Assembly (NCBI GenBank): GCA_034430275.1
Contig: DAOUEW010000130.1
Location: 1 to 53,904 of the forward strand
From: JAUVXJ01 sp034430275
GTDB lineage: Bacteria; Chloroflexota; Anaerolineae; UBA7937; B3-Chlor
Direction: 5' to 3'
DNA length: 53,904 nt
Under the pieces are notes generated by a model, which made no database searches, was not told the DNA's origin, and saw nothing but the letters and a program-made list of their open reading frames with translations. A program made the translations under genes and the position numbers. Shown here in pieces: positions 23,986 through 32,312 of this stretch; position 1 is the first letter of the stretch, and every line of letters begins with the position of its first letter.

Positions 23986-24861
23986 TCACGCCACGAAGAT
24001 GTACAGCCCGTCCTCGATGGGCCAGGAGCGGCCACAGGGGGAACAGTGTAGCGAGTGCCCGGTCTCTTCTAGCTCCTCGTGGCCGCACTCAGGGCAGCGG
24101 AACAGCCCCTTGCTTGCCGGGCCTTCCTTCTCCGCCCGGGCTAGCAGAAACATGCTCGGCGCCAGCCGCAGAGGTGCGGTGGGCGATTGGAGGAACCCGT
24201 CGGCGCGGACCAGCAGCCAGCCAGGGAGCACTCTCTTGAACAGGTTGAGACGCAACGAGGACACGGCCAGGGCCGTCTCCACGCTGAACCGCGCCTCTCG
24301 CAAGCCCCTCTCGATGTAGGAGGGATGGAAGTTGAAGTGCAGGGGCGCATACTCTACGGGCTGAGAGGAGAAAGGATCCCGTTTTGACCGCCTTATGAGG
24401 TAGCGAAGGACCTCCTTGAGGTTGCGCTTGTTGGCATACTCGAGGACGTATCGACCCTGCGGCCGAAGGATACGATGGATCTCGCGAAAGCCGGCGGGCA
24501 CGTCCGACAGGTGGTGGAGGACCCTCACCGTGAGGGCCAGGTCGAACGCATTGGTGCTGAGAGGAAGCCGGTACGCGTCGCCCACGACGTAGACGTATCT
24601 GCCCCCGCGACCGAGGCGCCGCTGAGCCTCCCTGAGCTGGTACTCCGCTGGGTCGACCAGCACCACTCTGTCGTACCCTTCGTACAGATCGGCCAGCCGG
24701 CCATATCCAGCGCCGATCTCTACCAAGCGTCCCCCTCGGTCAGGCAGAAGCTTTCCGAGAGCGATTCGCTCCACAGCATCCTCGTACTCCCGACAGGTCC
24801 AGAATCGACCCTGGTAGTCGTAGCCCTGGTAGTCGCACAGCGGCCGGGGTGCTTCAGACAT
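23986..24861 (-). CDS. SAM-dependent methyltransferase with C-terminal zinc ribbon
   Basis: 291 aa. Class I Rossmann methyltransferase: motif I RLVEIGAGYGRLADLYEGYDRVVLVDPA, then GDAYRLPLSTNAFDLALTVRVLHHLSD and EIHRILRPQGRYVLEYANKRN, typical of Methyltransf_11. After a helical middle, the last 45 residues form a Trm112-like ribbon (RCPECGHEEL and LHCSPCGRSWPIEDGLYIFVA, two CxxC). Substrate unknown; lipid, sugar or protein are possible. It is third in an operon with another methyltransferase and the M48 protease. The start codon directly abuts a parS-like site. Confidence 0.88.
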   Translation of the reverse strand: MSEAPRPLCDYQGYDYQGRFWTCREYEDAVERIALGKLLPDRGGRLVEIGAGYGRLADLYEGYDRVVLVDPAEYQLREAQRRLGRGGRYVYVVGDAYRLPLSTNAFDLALTVRVLHHLSDVPAGFREIHRILRPQGRYVLEYANKRNLKEVLRYLIRRSKRDPFSSQPVEYAPLHFNFHPSYIERGLREARFSVETALAVSSLRLNLFKRVLPGWLLVRADGFLQSPTAPLRLAPSMFLLARAEKEGPASKGLFRCPECGHEELEETGHSLHCSPCGRSWPIEDGLYIFVA

Positions 24862-24876
24862 GTTTCACGTGCAACA
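24861..24876. promoter_or_regulatory. parS-like centromere site (TGTTTCACGTGCAACA)
   Basis: Matches the general bacterial parS consensus TGTTNCACGTGNAACA at every fixed position, and differs from the classic Bacillus site at one base only. parS is bound by ParB for chromosome segregation and is usually origin-proximal. It lies in the 23-bp gap between two methyltransferase genes and overlaps the first base of the downstream start codon. No ParA or ParB gene is in the window. Other CACGTG sites here do not fit the flanks. Confidence 0.75.
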
Positions 24877-24884
24877 TCCAACCG

Positions 24885-25508
24885 TCACTTGCGGCACAGC
24901 GCCAGGACCCACGGGAAGGGATAGACTACCCGCTCCACCGTGAAGTACTCGCCCAACATGGCTAGGAACCTACCCGCCGTCCAGTGCTGTACGTGCTCCG
25001 GGTCGTTGCCCCAGGCCCTCACGTTCTTCCCCCGCAGCAGGTTGGAGACCATGAACCAAGGCTCGTTGGGCACACTGATCAAGCAATGGCGCCCGCTCAC
25101 CCTTCTCAACTCATCCAGCGCTGCCAAAGGCTCCACCAGATGCTCCAAGACCTCCAAGCACAAGACTAGATCGAAGCTCTCCCTCACATAGGGGAGCCGC
25201 CTGATGTCGCCCATTTGAAAGAACACGTCCGGATGGCTCTCTTTCGCCCGAACCAGTGCCGGCCAATCAAAGTCAAGTCCCTGCATCGGTAGGTGGCCGT
25301 CCGCCGCCAGCAGACGCTCAATAGTGAACCCCTCGCCACAGCCGACGTCCAGTACGCTCTCTGCTCCCGTACCAGATACCAGGTTCCACACCCACCGGTG
25401 GAAGTACCAGATCAGACACCGCTGCACGGGGTTCCTGCTCTCGTACTTCTGCAAGTTGCCCCGGCGTATCTCCCGCCAACCGTCGCTCCCGTGTCCTAGG
25501 CTCCTCAA
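24885..25508 (-). CDS. SAM-dependent methyltransferase (class I)
   Basis: 207 aa. Motif I is SVLDVGCGEGFTIERLLAADG, followed by GLDFDWPALVRAKESHPD, GDIRRLPYVRESFDLVLCLEVLEHLVEP and LISVPNEPWFMVSNLLRGKN. The HLVEPLAALDELRRV stretch is typical of Methyltransf_11/23. Its start overlaps the stop of the M48 protease gene by 4 bp (ATGA). The Trp/Tyr-rich N-terminus (NPVQRCLIWYFHRWVWNLV) resembles methyltransferases found in envelope glycan clusters, but the substrate cannot be told. Confidence 0.87.
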   Translation of the reverse strand: MRSLGHGSDGWREIRRGNLQKYESRNPVQRCLIWYFHRWVWNLVSGTGAESVLDVGCGEGFTIERLLAADGHLPMQGLDFDWPALVRAKESHPDVFFQMGDIRRLPYVRESFDLVLCLEVLEHLVEPLAALDELRRVSGRHCLISVPNEPWFMVSNLLRGKNVRAWGNDPEHVQHWTAGRFLAMLGEYFTVERVVYPFPWVLALCRK

Positions 25509-26758
25509 TGTCCCTTCTCTCTAGTGCACGTCGCCTCGGCACTTCCATCCCCGGCGTCGAACCCCCGCGCTCTCCGGATCCGTTTGCCGATGGCGGGGTG
25601 ACTGTGCAGCAGCAACTCCACCCACCGTTCCGGGTCCACGTCCGCCAGGTTCTGGTTGGCCAGCCGCACCATCACCGACACGAACACCTGTGGCTTGCGC
25701 GTCAGCCTCAACGCGTACTCGTCGGCCAGCCCCTCGCGCCACCGTGAGAACCCATTCCCCAGCGGCATCGTCACCGCCAAAACCGCCCCCATCACCAGCG
25801 CCAGCAAGGGCAGCCCAGCTACGTCATCCAGCCCGCCCAGGCCCATCGCATCCACTCCCCAGCCGAGCACCAGATGCGCCGCGTACAGTCCGCCCAGCGT
25901 CACCACCGACTGGAAAGCCAACCCCCACCAGAGATCGCGTGCAACGTGATGCCCAAGCTCGTGGGCCAGGATCACCTCTATCTCATCATCCGTGAAGTCC
26001 TCGTACAGAGTGTCCCCCAGCACGATGCGGCGCGTCTTCCCCAACCCCATCAGCATGGCGTTTGCCGCCCTGCTCCTGCTGCTCAGGTTTATGCTGAACA
26101 CGCCCCGTACCCTGGCCTCGGCTCGCTCCGCCAGATTCGTCAGGCGCGCCTCCATCTCCTCATCTCCCAGCGGCATCAGCTTGTAGAAGAGGGGCACCAA
26201 TAGCACCGGGGCCACGGCGGTCAAAGCCACGTTCAGCCCCAGCAGGAACACGCCCGCCACCACCCACCACACCTCCGGCATCACCCGCAGCAGCCAGTAG
26301 ATCACCTCCACGACCACCAAACCCAGCGCCCACCCTAGCAGCGCCCCCTTCGCCTGGTCCACCAACCAGGCCCCCATGGTCTGAGTGGACAACCCATACC
26401 GGTGAGGAAGCCTGAACCCGCCGTAATACGCCAACGGGGCCGTCACCAACCCATACAGCGCCATCAAGATCAGCGCATAGCCCCCCACCAACAGGCACCG
26501 CTCCGTACTCCACGTGCCCAGCCACTCGCTCAGCCGCTGCGACAGGCCGCTCGCCAACACCAGCACAGCGAAGGCCCCTCCCAGCACCATCTCCAACAGC
26601 AGCAGTCGATGCCTTTGTCCGGCGAAGGCCCTCGCCTCCTCCTGCCGCTTCCGGTCGATCTCGTCTGACCCCAGCAGCCGCCCGACCGCTGGTCCACGGC
26701 CGGCCTCACCAACCGCACCTTCCCCTTGTCTATACACCGCTTCCTGGTTGCACCTCAT
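25505..26758 (-). CDS. M48-family membrane metalloprotease (Ste24/CAAX protease-like)
   Basis: 417 aa from the ATG at 26758, which sits 27 bp after the predicted transcription start. In-frame codons further upstream would begin before the promoter. The segments are a soluble N-terminus, about six or seven membrane helices, and a zinc-protease core with HELGH at residues 266-270 (EVILAHELGHHVARD) and EGLADEYAL supplying the third ligand. FYKLMPLGDEEMEARL and SINLSSRSRAANAMLMGLGKTRRIVLGDTL are typical of Ste24 relatives. These enzymes cleave membrane proteins. It is first gene of a three-gene operon with two methyltransferases. Confidence 0.9.
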   Translation of the reverse strand: MRCNQEAVYRQGEGAVGEAGRGPAVGRLLGSDEIDRKRQEEARAFAGQRHRLLLLEMVLGGAFAVLVLASGLSQRLSEWLGTWSTERCLLVGGYALILMALYGLVTAPLAYYGGFRLPHRYGLSTQTMGAWLVDQAKGALLGWALGLVVVEVIYWLLRVMPEVWWVVAGVFLLGLNVALTAVAPVLLVPLFYKLMPLGDEEMEARLTNLAERAEARVRGVFSINLSSRSRAANAMLMGLGKTRRIVLGDTLYEDFTDDEIEVILAHELGHHVARDLWWGLAFQSVVTLGGLYAAHLVLGWGVDAMGLGGLDDVAGLPLLALVMGAVLAVTMPLGNGFSRWREGLADEYALRLTRKPQVFVSVMVRLANQNLADVDPERWVELLLHSHPAIGKRIRRARGFDAGDGSAEATCTREKGH

Positions 26759-26776
26759 GAGAAGAGATGCTATACT
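26748..26776 (+). promoter_or_regulatory. Promoter of the SAM hydrolase gene
   Basis: TTGCAC (26748-26753), 17-bp spacer, TATACT (26771-26776). It overlaps the start codon region of the opposite-strand protease gene, and faces the promoter at 26792-26820. Confidence 0.7.
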
Positions 26777-26791
26777 TTCTATTTGCCTGTC

Positions 26792-26820
26792 ATGATAGCA
26801 CAAAGGGTATGGCCGGTCAA
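26792..26820 (-). promoter_or_regulatory. Promoter of the M48 protease operon
   Basis: Minus strand TTGACC (26815-26820), 17-bp spacer, TATCAT (26792-26797). Its predicted start (about 26785) nearly coincides with that of the opposing promoter, so polymerases should compete. Confidence 0.7.
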
Positions 26821-26864
26821 ACGCCCTCCCTCGTCTATGGGGTTTTGCACACAACAGTCTCGCC

Positions 26865-27701
26865 ATGGCTGACGGCAAACGCTCTCTGATTACTCTGACC
26901 ACCGATTTCGGCACGCAGGATGGCAACGTGGCAGCGATGAAAGGTGTCGTCCTGGGCCTCAACCCTGACGCCACCATCATCGACGTCAGCCACGACATCC
27001 CCGCCCAGGACATCGCAGATGCCTTTTACGTGCTTCGCCGGGCCTTCGCCTACTTCCCGCCCGGCACCATCCACATCGTAGTCGTCGATCCCGGCGTCGG
27101 TACCGGTCGCCGCGCCATCGCCGTACACACCGACTCCGCACTCTTCGTGGCCCCGGACAACGGAGTCCTCAGCTACGTGCTCGCAGACCTCGAACTCGCC
27201 GGGCAGCAGTTGCGGATCGTACACCTCACCAATCCCGACTACTGGCTGCCCAAGGTGAGCAACGTGTTCCACGGCCGCGATATCTTCGCTCCCGTCGCGG
27301 CGCACCTGTCTCTTGGCTTAGCCATCGACAAGCTCGGACCGCCGATTTCTGATCCCGTAACCCTTCCAGAGCCCCGGTTCCGCCGCGAGCCAGGCCACAT
27401 CGCCGGCCAGATTCTGCACGTGGATCGCTTCGGCAATCTACTGACCAACATTCCTGGCTCCGCCCTCACACACCTGGGCCAGCCCATCGTCACCAGGATC
27501 GGCACTTTCGAAATCGTCGATCTTAGCAAGACCTTCGGTAGCGGTCGACCGGGCGAACCTGTCGTCTACGTTGACAGCTCCGGCCACTTGGCCATCGCAG
27601 TGGTCAATGGGAGCGCACAAGCCAAGCTCCAGTGCTCCGTGGGCCAGCCGGTGGACGTAATCACGCATGATCGCACATCTTCACCAGGGAGATCCCCATG
27701 A
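26865..27701 (+). CDS. SAM hydrolase / SAM hydroxide adenosyltransferase (DUF62)
   Basis: 278 aa. It starts with ITLTTDFGTQDGNVAAMKGV, the DUF62 signature. DVSHDIPAQDIADAFYVL, VVVDPGVGTGRRAIAVHT, VAPDNGVLSYVL and HVDRFGNLLTNI are the active-site segments. The family, related to fluorinase and chlorinase, converts S-adenosylmethionine plus water to adenosine and methionine. No strong ribosome site is seen before the ATG. The stop overlaps the Nudix start by ATGA, so the two genes are coupled. Confidence 0.92.
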   Translation: MADGKRSLITLTTDFGTQDGNVAAMKGVVLGLNPDATIIDVSHDIPAQDIADAFYVLRRAFAYFPPGTIHIVVVDPGVGTGRRAIAVHTDSALFVAPDNGVLSYVLADLELAGQQLRIVHLTNPDYWLPKVSNVFHGRDIFAPVAAHLSLGLAIDKLGPPISDPVTLPEPRFRREPGHIAGQILHVDRFGNLLTNIPGSALTHLGQPIVTRIGTFEIVDLSKTFGSGRPGEPVVYVDSSGHLAIAVVNGSAQAKLQCSVGQPVDVITHDRTSSPGRSP

Positions 27702-28294
27702 TCCAGCGCCTGATGGACCCCACAGAGATCGAGGCCCTGGCCACCAAGTTCGGCGAACCCTGTCGGCGAACCTGCGACATGGAGGTAAGCCCTGCCACCT
27801 ACGATGCCTGGTCCCGCAAGGTATCCACCGGCCCGGTGGCCTGTCGCGGCGAGGTGATCATGGTCATCCTCCGCCCCAACGGCAACGTGCTTCTGCACAC
27901 CAAGGGCTTCTATCCATCGGGGGTCTATCGCTTGCTCAGCGGGCGCGTGCTCTGGCAAGACGACGTGGAACATACGCTGTTTCGCGAGGTGGCGGAGGAG
28001 ACGAGCCTCGAGGTCAGCGTGGAGCGTTTCCTCGGGCTGCTGGAGTATCGCTTTCACTCGCAAGGCCAGGCCCTGTCCTTTGTCTCCTACCTCTTCCAGT
28101 TGCGCGAACTGGGCGGCCAACTATGCTGCCTCGACGAGGGCGAAGCTATCACCGACTTCCGCGAGGCCAGCGTAGCGGAGCTCTCAGACGTCGCCGCCCA
28201 ACTCGAGCGTTTGGAGCCTCGTTGGCGCGACTGGGGCAACTTTCGCGCTGTGGCCCATCACTTGGTGCGAGAGCTACTGGCCTCCTCCGAATGA
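27698..28294 (+). CDS. Nudix hydrolase with a non-standard Nudix box
   Basis: 198 aa. A 45-residue N-terminal extension (with CRRTCD) precedes the Nudix fold. The box reads GRVLWQDDVEHTLFREVAEETSLEV: the REVAEE metal-binding core is intact, but the first Glu of Gx5E is Asp and the last Gly is Ser. Metal-dependent hydrolysis of a nucleoside diphosphate derivative is likely, with unknown substrate. Ribosome site GGGAG lies just upstream. It overlaps the SAM hydrolase gene by 4 bp, hinting at a shared adenosine-related clean-up role (inference). Confidence 0.85.
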   Translation: MIQRLMDPTEIEALATKFGEPCRRTCDMEVSPATYDAWSRKVSTGPVACRGEVIMVILRPNGNVLLHTKGFYPSGVYRLLSGRVLWQDDVEHTLFREVAEETSLEVSVERFLGLLEYRFHSQGQALSFVSYLFQLRELGGQLCCLDEGEAITDFREASVAELSDVAAQLERLEPRWRDWGNFRAVAHHLVRELLASSE

Positions 28295-28516
28295 GTCACA
28301 CGCCACGATAGACAGAGAACGGCTAGCAGTAGACCAGCGTCTCGATGCCTGCTCGTGGCCAACAGGAGAAGCCTACCATCTCCAACGCTTCGTCGGGTCC
28401 GCCACGCCGTTCGTCCCATGTCCCGCGGGCACCCCGTCGAGACCAAAGGCTCTCCCGCTACCAGCCCGCTCGGCACCGGCGCCGCGAGCGCATCCATAGC
28501 GTCCCCTCGGGATATG
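28295..28516. other. Spacer between Nudix gene and tRNA-Asn terminator
   Basis: About 220 bp; no gene, repeat or clear terminator for the plus-strand Nudix unit found. Confidence 0.3.
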
Positions 28517-28545
28517 GAAAACCCGCATGTTCTCTACATGCGGGT
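28517..28545 (-). terminator. Rho-independent terminator of the tRNA-Asn transcript
   Basis: Perfect 10-bp stem ACCCGCATGT (28521-28530) with ACATGCGGGT (28536-28545), 5-nt loop. Read on the minus strand it ends in TTTTCC. It lies 45 bp beyond the tRNA 3' end. Confidence 0.85.
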
Positions 28546-28590
28546 CGCGCACCGGGCGTGGTCGCTACCTTTGACCTGCGCCCCATCAGG

Positions 28591-28663
28591 CTCCTCGGGC
28601 AGGACTCGAACCTACAACCCGCCGGTTAACAGCCGGCTGCTCTACCGATTGAGCTACCGAGGA
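28591..28663 (-). tRNA. tRNA-Asn (anticodon GTT)
   Basis: 73 nt including the discriminator base G, CCA not encoded. Acceptor stem TCCTCGG/CCGAGGA (7 bp), D-arm GCTC...GAGC with AATCGGTA loop, anticodon arm GCCGG-CTGTTAA-CCGGC, and T-arm GTAGG-TTCGAGT-CCTGC. The anticodon GTT decodes Asn AAC/AAU. It has its own promoter overlapping the end of rpoD, and a strong terminator. Confidence 0.96.
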
Positions 28664-28677
28664 ACGACGGTTGAACC

Positions 28678-28706
28678 ATTATACTCGACTCAACCACAGC
28701 AGTCAA
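28678..28706 (-). promoter_or_regulatory. tRNA-Asn promoter
   Basis: Minus strand TTGACT (28701-28706), 17-bp spacer, TATAAT (28678-28683), immediately after the rpoD stop codon. Transcription would begin within a few bases of the mature tRNA. Confidence 0.8.
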
Positions 28707-28707
28707 C

Positions 28708-30381
28708 TCAGATCAGGTAATCTCTCAACTTGCGACTGGACTTGGGGTGGCGGAGCTTGCGCAGCGCTTTGGCCTCGATCTGCCGCACCCGCTCCCGAGT
28801 TACCCCGAAGAGCTTCCCGACCTCCTCGAGGGTCCTGCTCTGCCCATCCTTCAGGCCGAAACGCAACTCCAGTACACCCCGCTCCCTCGGACTGAGCGCA
28901 TCCAGCAGATCCTTCATCTGCTCCCGCAGCAACTCCCGCGAGGCGGTATCGATAGGCCCGGGGATAGACTCGTCTACGATGAAGTCCACAAGCGAGCTGT
29001 CTTCTCCACTTCCAATAGGCATCTCCAGTGACATCGGCTCCTGAGAGATGCGTATGATGCGCCTCACCTTGGCCGCCGCTCTCTTCCACCTGCGCTGCAC
29101 AACAGGATCCAGAGGCCCACCGTTGCTTCGCGCCTCTTCGATGGACACCTTGTCCCCATCCGACAGCAGCCCCTCCATTTCCAGCGCTATCTCATCGGCC
29201 GAAGGTTCTCTGCCCAGTTCCTGTGTCACCCGGCGGGTGATGCGCAGCACCCGATTGATGTCCTCCACCACGTGGATGGGGATCCGTATCGTGCGCCCCT
29301 GGTCCGCAATGGCTCTGCCGATGCCCTGTCTGATCCACCAGGTAGCGTAGGTGCTGAACTTGAAGCCGCGCCGGTAGTCGAACTTCTCCACCGTTCTCAG
29401 GAGCCCGATATTCCCCTCCTGGATCACGTCCAGGAAGGAGATGCCCCGTCCAACGTACTGTTTGGCCACACTCACCACTAGCCGCAGATTGGCCACGATG
29501 AGAACCTTTCGAGAGAACTCTGCCAACTCGTCCACCGACCTGAACCTGTCCAACGCCTGATCCTCGCACCCGGTGACGACCTTCTGGCAACTCCTCCTGG
29601 TGGGCAACCTGCCGCTCTTGCGGTGTTGCTTGACTATGACCCTCGTAAGCTCGCTGGGCAGAAGGTACAGGTCAAGACACAGGTCGTGAATGCCCCGGGT
29701 CAGAGCGTCCCACTCGGTCTCCAGGGCACCTTGCTGGGTCGCCTGTTCTTCCTCATCCGACGAGTCTAGCACCAGGGCCAACTCGTCCGTCTCCCCCAAC
29801 TCCTCCTCGCCGATGCCCTTGAGATACTCCCCCAGATACGATTCATCAGCCGCTTGCACTACCAGTCTCGAGATCGCCTCTATCTCCTCGACCAGCCGCC
29901 CCAGGTCCAGAGCAGGCACCCCCAACTTGTCGCACAGCTCGCTGATCCCAGTCCAGTGCACTCGCACCTGCTCGTCGAGCTTCGCTACGATCTCCTGCCA
30001 GGCCTCCTCGCGGGTCGCCCCGACGACGCCAGACTGCGTCTCAGCCAGGTACCGGGGGGCCATCATCTTCATGCTGTGCCACTTCTCGTCGGATGCCGAC
30101 AGCAGAGACACGTGGCCTATCTCCCGCAGGTACATCCTGACCGGGTCGCTGCCCTCCATCCCCTCCATGTCCAGCAGAGCGCCCACAGACAGGTCTATGT
30201 CCTCCTCCGCCTCGGAGGCCTCATCGACAGACTCGTCTGGCTCTTGCCCGTCCGCCTCCCGCGACGATTGTCCGGCAGGTTTGGATGGTCCTTCGGGGGC
30301 GCGCCGCGAAGTCTGCTCCTCCGCGTCTGCCTCTGCGCCACTCTCACTCTGCTCGAGAGGATCAACCATGGTGGTCCCCAC
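28708..30381 (-). CDS. rpoD: RNA polymerase primary-type sigma factor (RpoD/SigA)
   Basis: 557 aa, sigma-70 group 1 layout. The acidic N-terminus (about 75 residues) precedes region 1.2 (GSDPVRMYLREIGHVSLLSA); a 200-aa non-conserved insert follows. Region 2 is ANLRLVVSVAKQYVGRGISFLDVIQEGNIGLLRTVEKFDYRRGFKFSTYATWWIRQ, and region 4.2 is TLEEVGKLFGVTRERVRQIEAKALRKLRHP. It directs polymerase to -35/-10 promoters. Region 2.4 differs slightly from usual SigA (QGIGRAIADQGRTIRIPIH), and region 1.2 departs after LLSA, so it could be one of several RpoD-like factors. Start is GTG at 30381 or ATG at 30369. It follows dnaG by 41 bp. Confidence 0.93.
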   Translation of the reverse strand: MGTTMVDPLEQSESGAEADAEEQTSRRAPEGPSKPAGQSSREADGQEPDESVDEASEAEEDIDLSVGALLDMEGMEGSDPVRMYLREIGHVSLLSASDEKWHSMKMMAPRYLAETQSGVVGATREEAWQEIVAKLDEQVRVHWTGISELCDKLGVPALDLGRLVEEIEAISRLVVQAADESYLGEYLKGIGEEELGETDELALVLDSSDEEEQATQQGALETEWDALTRGIHDLCLDLYLLPSELTRVIVKQHRKSGRLPTRRSCQKVVTGCEDQALDRFRSVDELAEFSRKVLIVANLRLVVSVAKQYVGRGISFLDVIQEGNIGLLRTVEKFDYRRGFKFSTYATWWIRQGIGRAIADQGRTIRIPIHVVEDINRVLRITRRVTQELGREPSADEIALEMEGLLSDGDKVSIEEARSNGGPLDPVVQRRWKRAAAKVRRIIRISQEPMSLEMPIGSGEDSSLVDFIVDESIPGPIDTASRELLREQMKDLLDALSPRERGVLELRFGLKDGQSRTLEEVGKLFGVTRERVRQIEAKALRKLRHPKSSRKLRDYLI

Positions 30382-30422
30382 TGTGCCTTCCTTGTATCAA
30401 ACGAACACCTTTCGCCATCATT

Positions 30423-32294
30423 TCATCCCTCAGGGGCCCGCTCGCTGCCTTCGTGCCACCGCCGCTGGCGCTCCCCGAGCCTTCGTCTGAGGTCGTCAAC
30501 CTGCTCTCGCCATCCCGCCCCTTCTTCCCCAGTCTCCGGGGCATCCCGCAGCAGACTCTCCAACTCGAGCAACTCCATCCGGTCTCTGCGTTCCCTCAGC
30601 CTGGATACAGAGCGCCGCAGCTCTCCCGCCAACTGCTCCCGGGGCAGGACAGGTGCCTCCGCATCACTGCTCAGCAGGCCGTCGACACACTCCAAGAGAA
30701 TCGGGTCCAAAGCAGCTCGAAACTCTCCAAGATCGAAGGCCTTCTCTTGCTCCAAGGAGTTCATCAAGGCGAGGAAGATGGATCGGCTCTCGGCGGCACG
30801 GAAATCATCAGCGGTCAGATCCTGGACCTCCGGGACAAGCTCAGGTGAGCTCAGCAGCAGGCCCAGGCAGTAGTTCTCCAACGAGGACGCGACTTCCACG
30901 ATGGCCGACGATGGCTTTTCCCCGGCGACCCTCCCCGCGTCGCCCCGACTCTTCGATCGCGCCATCTCGGCAGCCAGCACCCGCTCGTCTATTCTAACCA
31001 AGCGGGCCAGTTTCTGCAAGTAGAAGGCTCGCTCGATTCCATCTCCTATCTCCCCGATCAGAGGCAGCAACTCATGGACCAGCTCCGATTTTTCCGACGC
31101 GGAGTCGAGGTCTCTCCCGGCGGCCGCCGACTGGAAATAGTAGTCCAAGAGCGGCAACGCCTCCTCCGTCAGGCGGGCCCAATGATCGGGATCAGCCCGG
31201 ATCACGTCGTCGGGATCCATCCCCTCGGGCATGGTGATGACTTTGATGTTGGCATCCACGTACCGCTTCAGCCAGATGTGGCTGTACGTCTCCTTGATCT
31301 CCGGGCTCTGCCGGTGCTCCACGCCGTAGTGTTGTTTCACCACCTCCAAGCCTCGCAAGCTGGCCTGTTGGCCGGCGGCGTCCGCGTCCATAGCGAGTAC
31401 GAAGCTCTTGGTCAGCCTCCTCAACGCCCGAACCTGCGTCTCGGTGAGAGCCGTGCCCATGGAAGCCACCACGCTCTTGAACCCATGTTGGTGCGCCATC
31501 AGCACGTCCATGTAGCCTTCCACGATGATCGCCGTGCCCTGCTCGCGGATCACATCCCTGGCCAGATGCATGCCGTACAGGATACTGCTCTTGTCGAAGA
31601 GGGCTGTCTGGGGGGTATTCACGTACTTGGGCACCGCGTCGTCCAGGGCGCGCGCCCCAAAGCCAACCACACCGCCCTTCGCGTCGTGGATGGGAAAGAC
31701 CAGGCGCCCACGAAAACGATCGTAGTAGCCCCCACCCTCCCGCTCCACCGTCAGGCCGGCAGCGAAGACGTCTTCTTCCCGATACCCCCGCTCCATCAGA
31801 TGCGTGCGCAGAGCGTCCCACTCGGGCAACGAATACCCCAACCGGAAAGTCTTCCACGTCTCCTCTACTGTCTGGCGCCCCCTCAGGTATTCCCGCGCCA
31901 CCTCGGCCTGCGTAGCGTGCAGCAGGAGATGGTGGAAGTACTGGGCGGCAGCCGCGTTGGCCTCCCGGAGCAGGCTTTGCCGCTCGTCTCTCTGCCTCTG
32001 CTCCTCCGTACGCGGAGCCAGAGGCACGCCTGCCCGCTGAGCCAGAACGCGCAGTGCCTCCCCGAAGTCCAGGTTCTCCTTCTTCATCAGAAAGGTGAAC
32101 ACATCCCCGCCAGTGGCGCAGGCTCCAAAGCAATGCCAGCTCTGTCCTTCGGGGAACACCACGAAGGAGGGGGTAGTATCGGCGTGAAAGGGACACAGTC
32201 CCTTGAAGTTCCGTCCCGCCTTCTGCAAAGGCACGTACTGCGAGACGAACTCCACGATGTCTACTCTGTCCTTGACCTCGTCAACGACTCCCAT
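30423..32294 (-). CDS. dnaG: DNA primase
   Basis: 623 aa. Zinc-binding domain: CPFHADTTPSF, then WHCFGACATGGDVF. The usual CFGC is CFGAC, one residue longer, a variant I associate with Chloroflexota. The catalytic TOPRIM core contains IVEGYMDVLMAHQHGF and FVLAMDADAAGQQASLRG, preceded by RFRGRLVFPIHDAKGGVVGFGARAL. The C-terminal helical domain should contact DnaB helicase. It makes RNA primers for replication. It lies in the classic dnaG-rpoD arrangement, 18 bp after rny. Confidence 0.96.
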   Translation of the reverse strand: MGVVDEVKDRVDIVEFVSQYVPLQKAGRNFKGLCPFHADTTPSFVVFPEGQSWHCFGACATGGDVFTFLMKKENLDFGEALRVLAQRAGVPLAPRTEEQRQRDERQSLLREANAAAAQYFHHLLLHATQAEVAREYLRGRQTVEETWKTFRLGYSLPEWDALRTHLMERGYREEDVFAAGLTVEREGGGYYDRFRGRLVFPIHDAKGGVVGFGARALDDAVPKYVNTPQTALFDKSSILYGMHLARDVIREQGTAIIVEGYMDVLMAHQHGFKSVVASMGTALTETQVRALRRLTKSFVLAMDADAAGQQASLRGLEVVKQHYGVEHRQSPEIKETYSHIWLKRYVDANIKVITMPEGMDPDDVIRADPDHWARLTEEALPLLDYYFQSAAAGRDLDSASEKSELVHELLPLIGEIGDGIERAFYLQKLARLVRIDERVLAAEMARSKSRGDAGRVAGEKPSSAIVEVASSLENYCLGLLLSSPELVPEVQDLTADDFRAAESRSIFLALMNSLEQEKAFDLGEFRAALDPILLECVDGLLSSDAEAPVLPREQLAGELRRSVSRLRERRDRMELLELESLLRDAPETGEEGAGWREQVDDLRRRLGERQRRWHEGSERAPEG

Positions 32295-32312
32295 CGGTCA
32301 CCGGGCTTGGCC

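Noticed and set aside
26759..27013. N-terminal extension of the M48 protease frame
   Set aside because: It would start upstream of the protease promoter and overlap the SAM hydrolase gene; residues are not protease-like.
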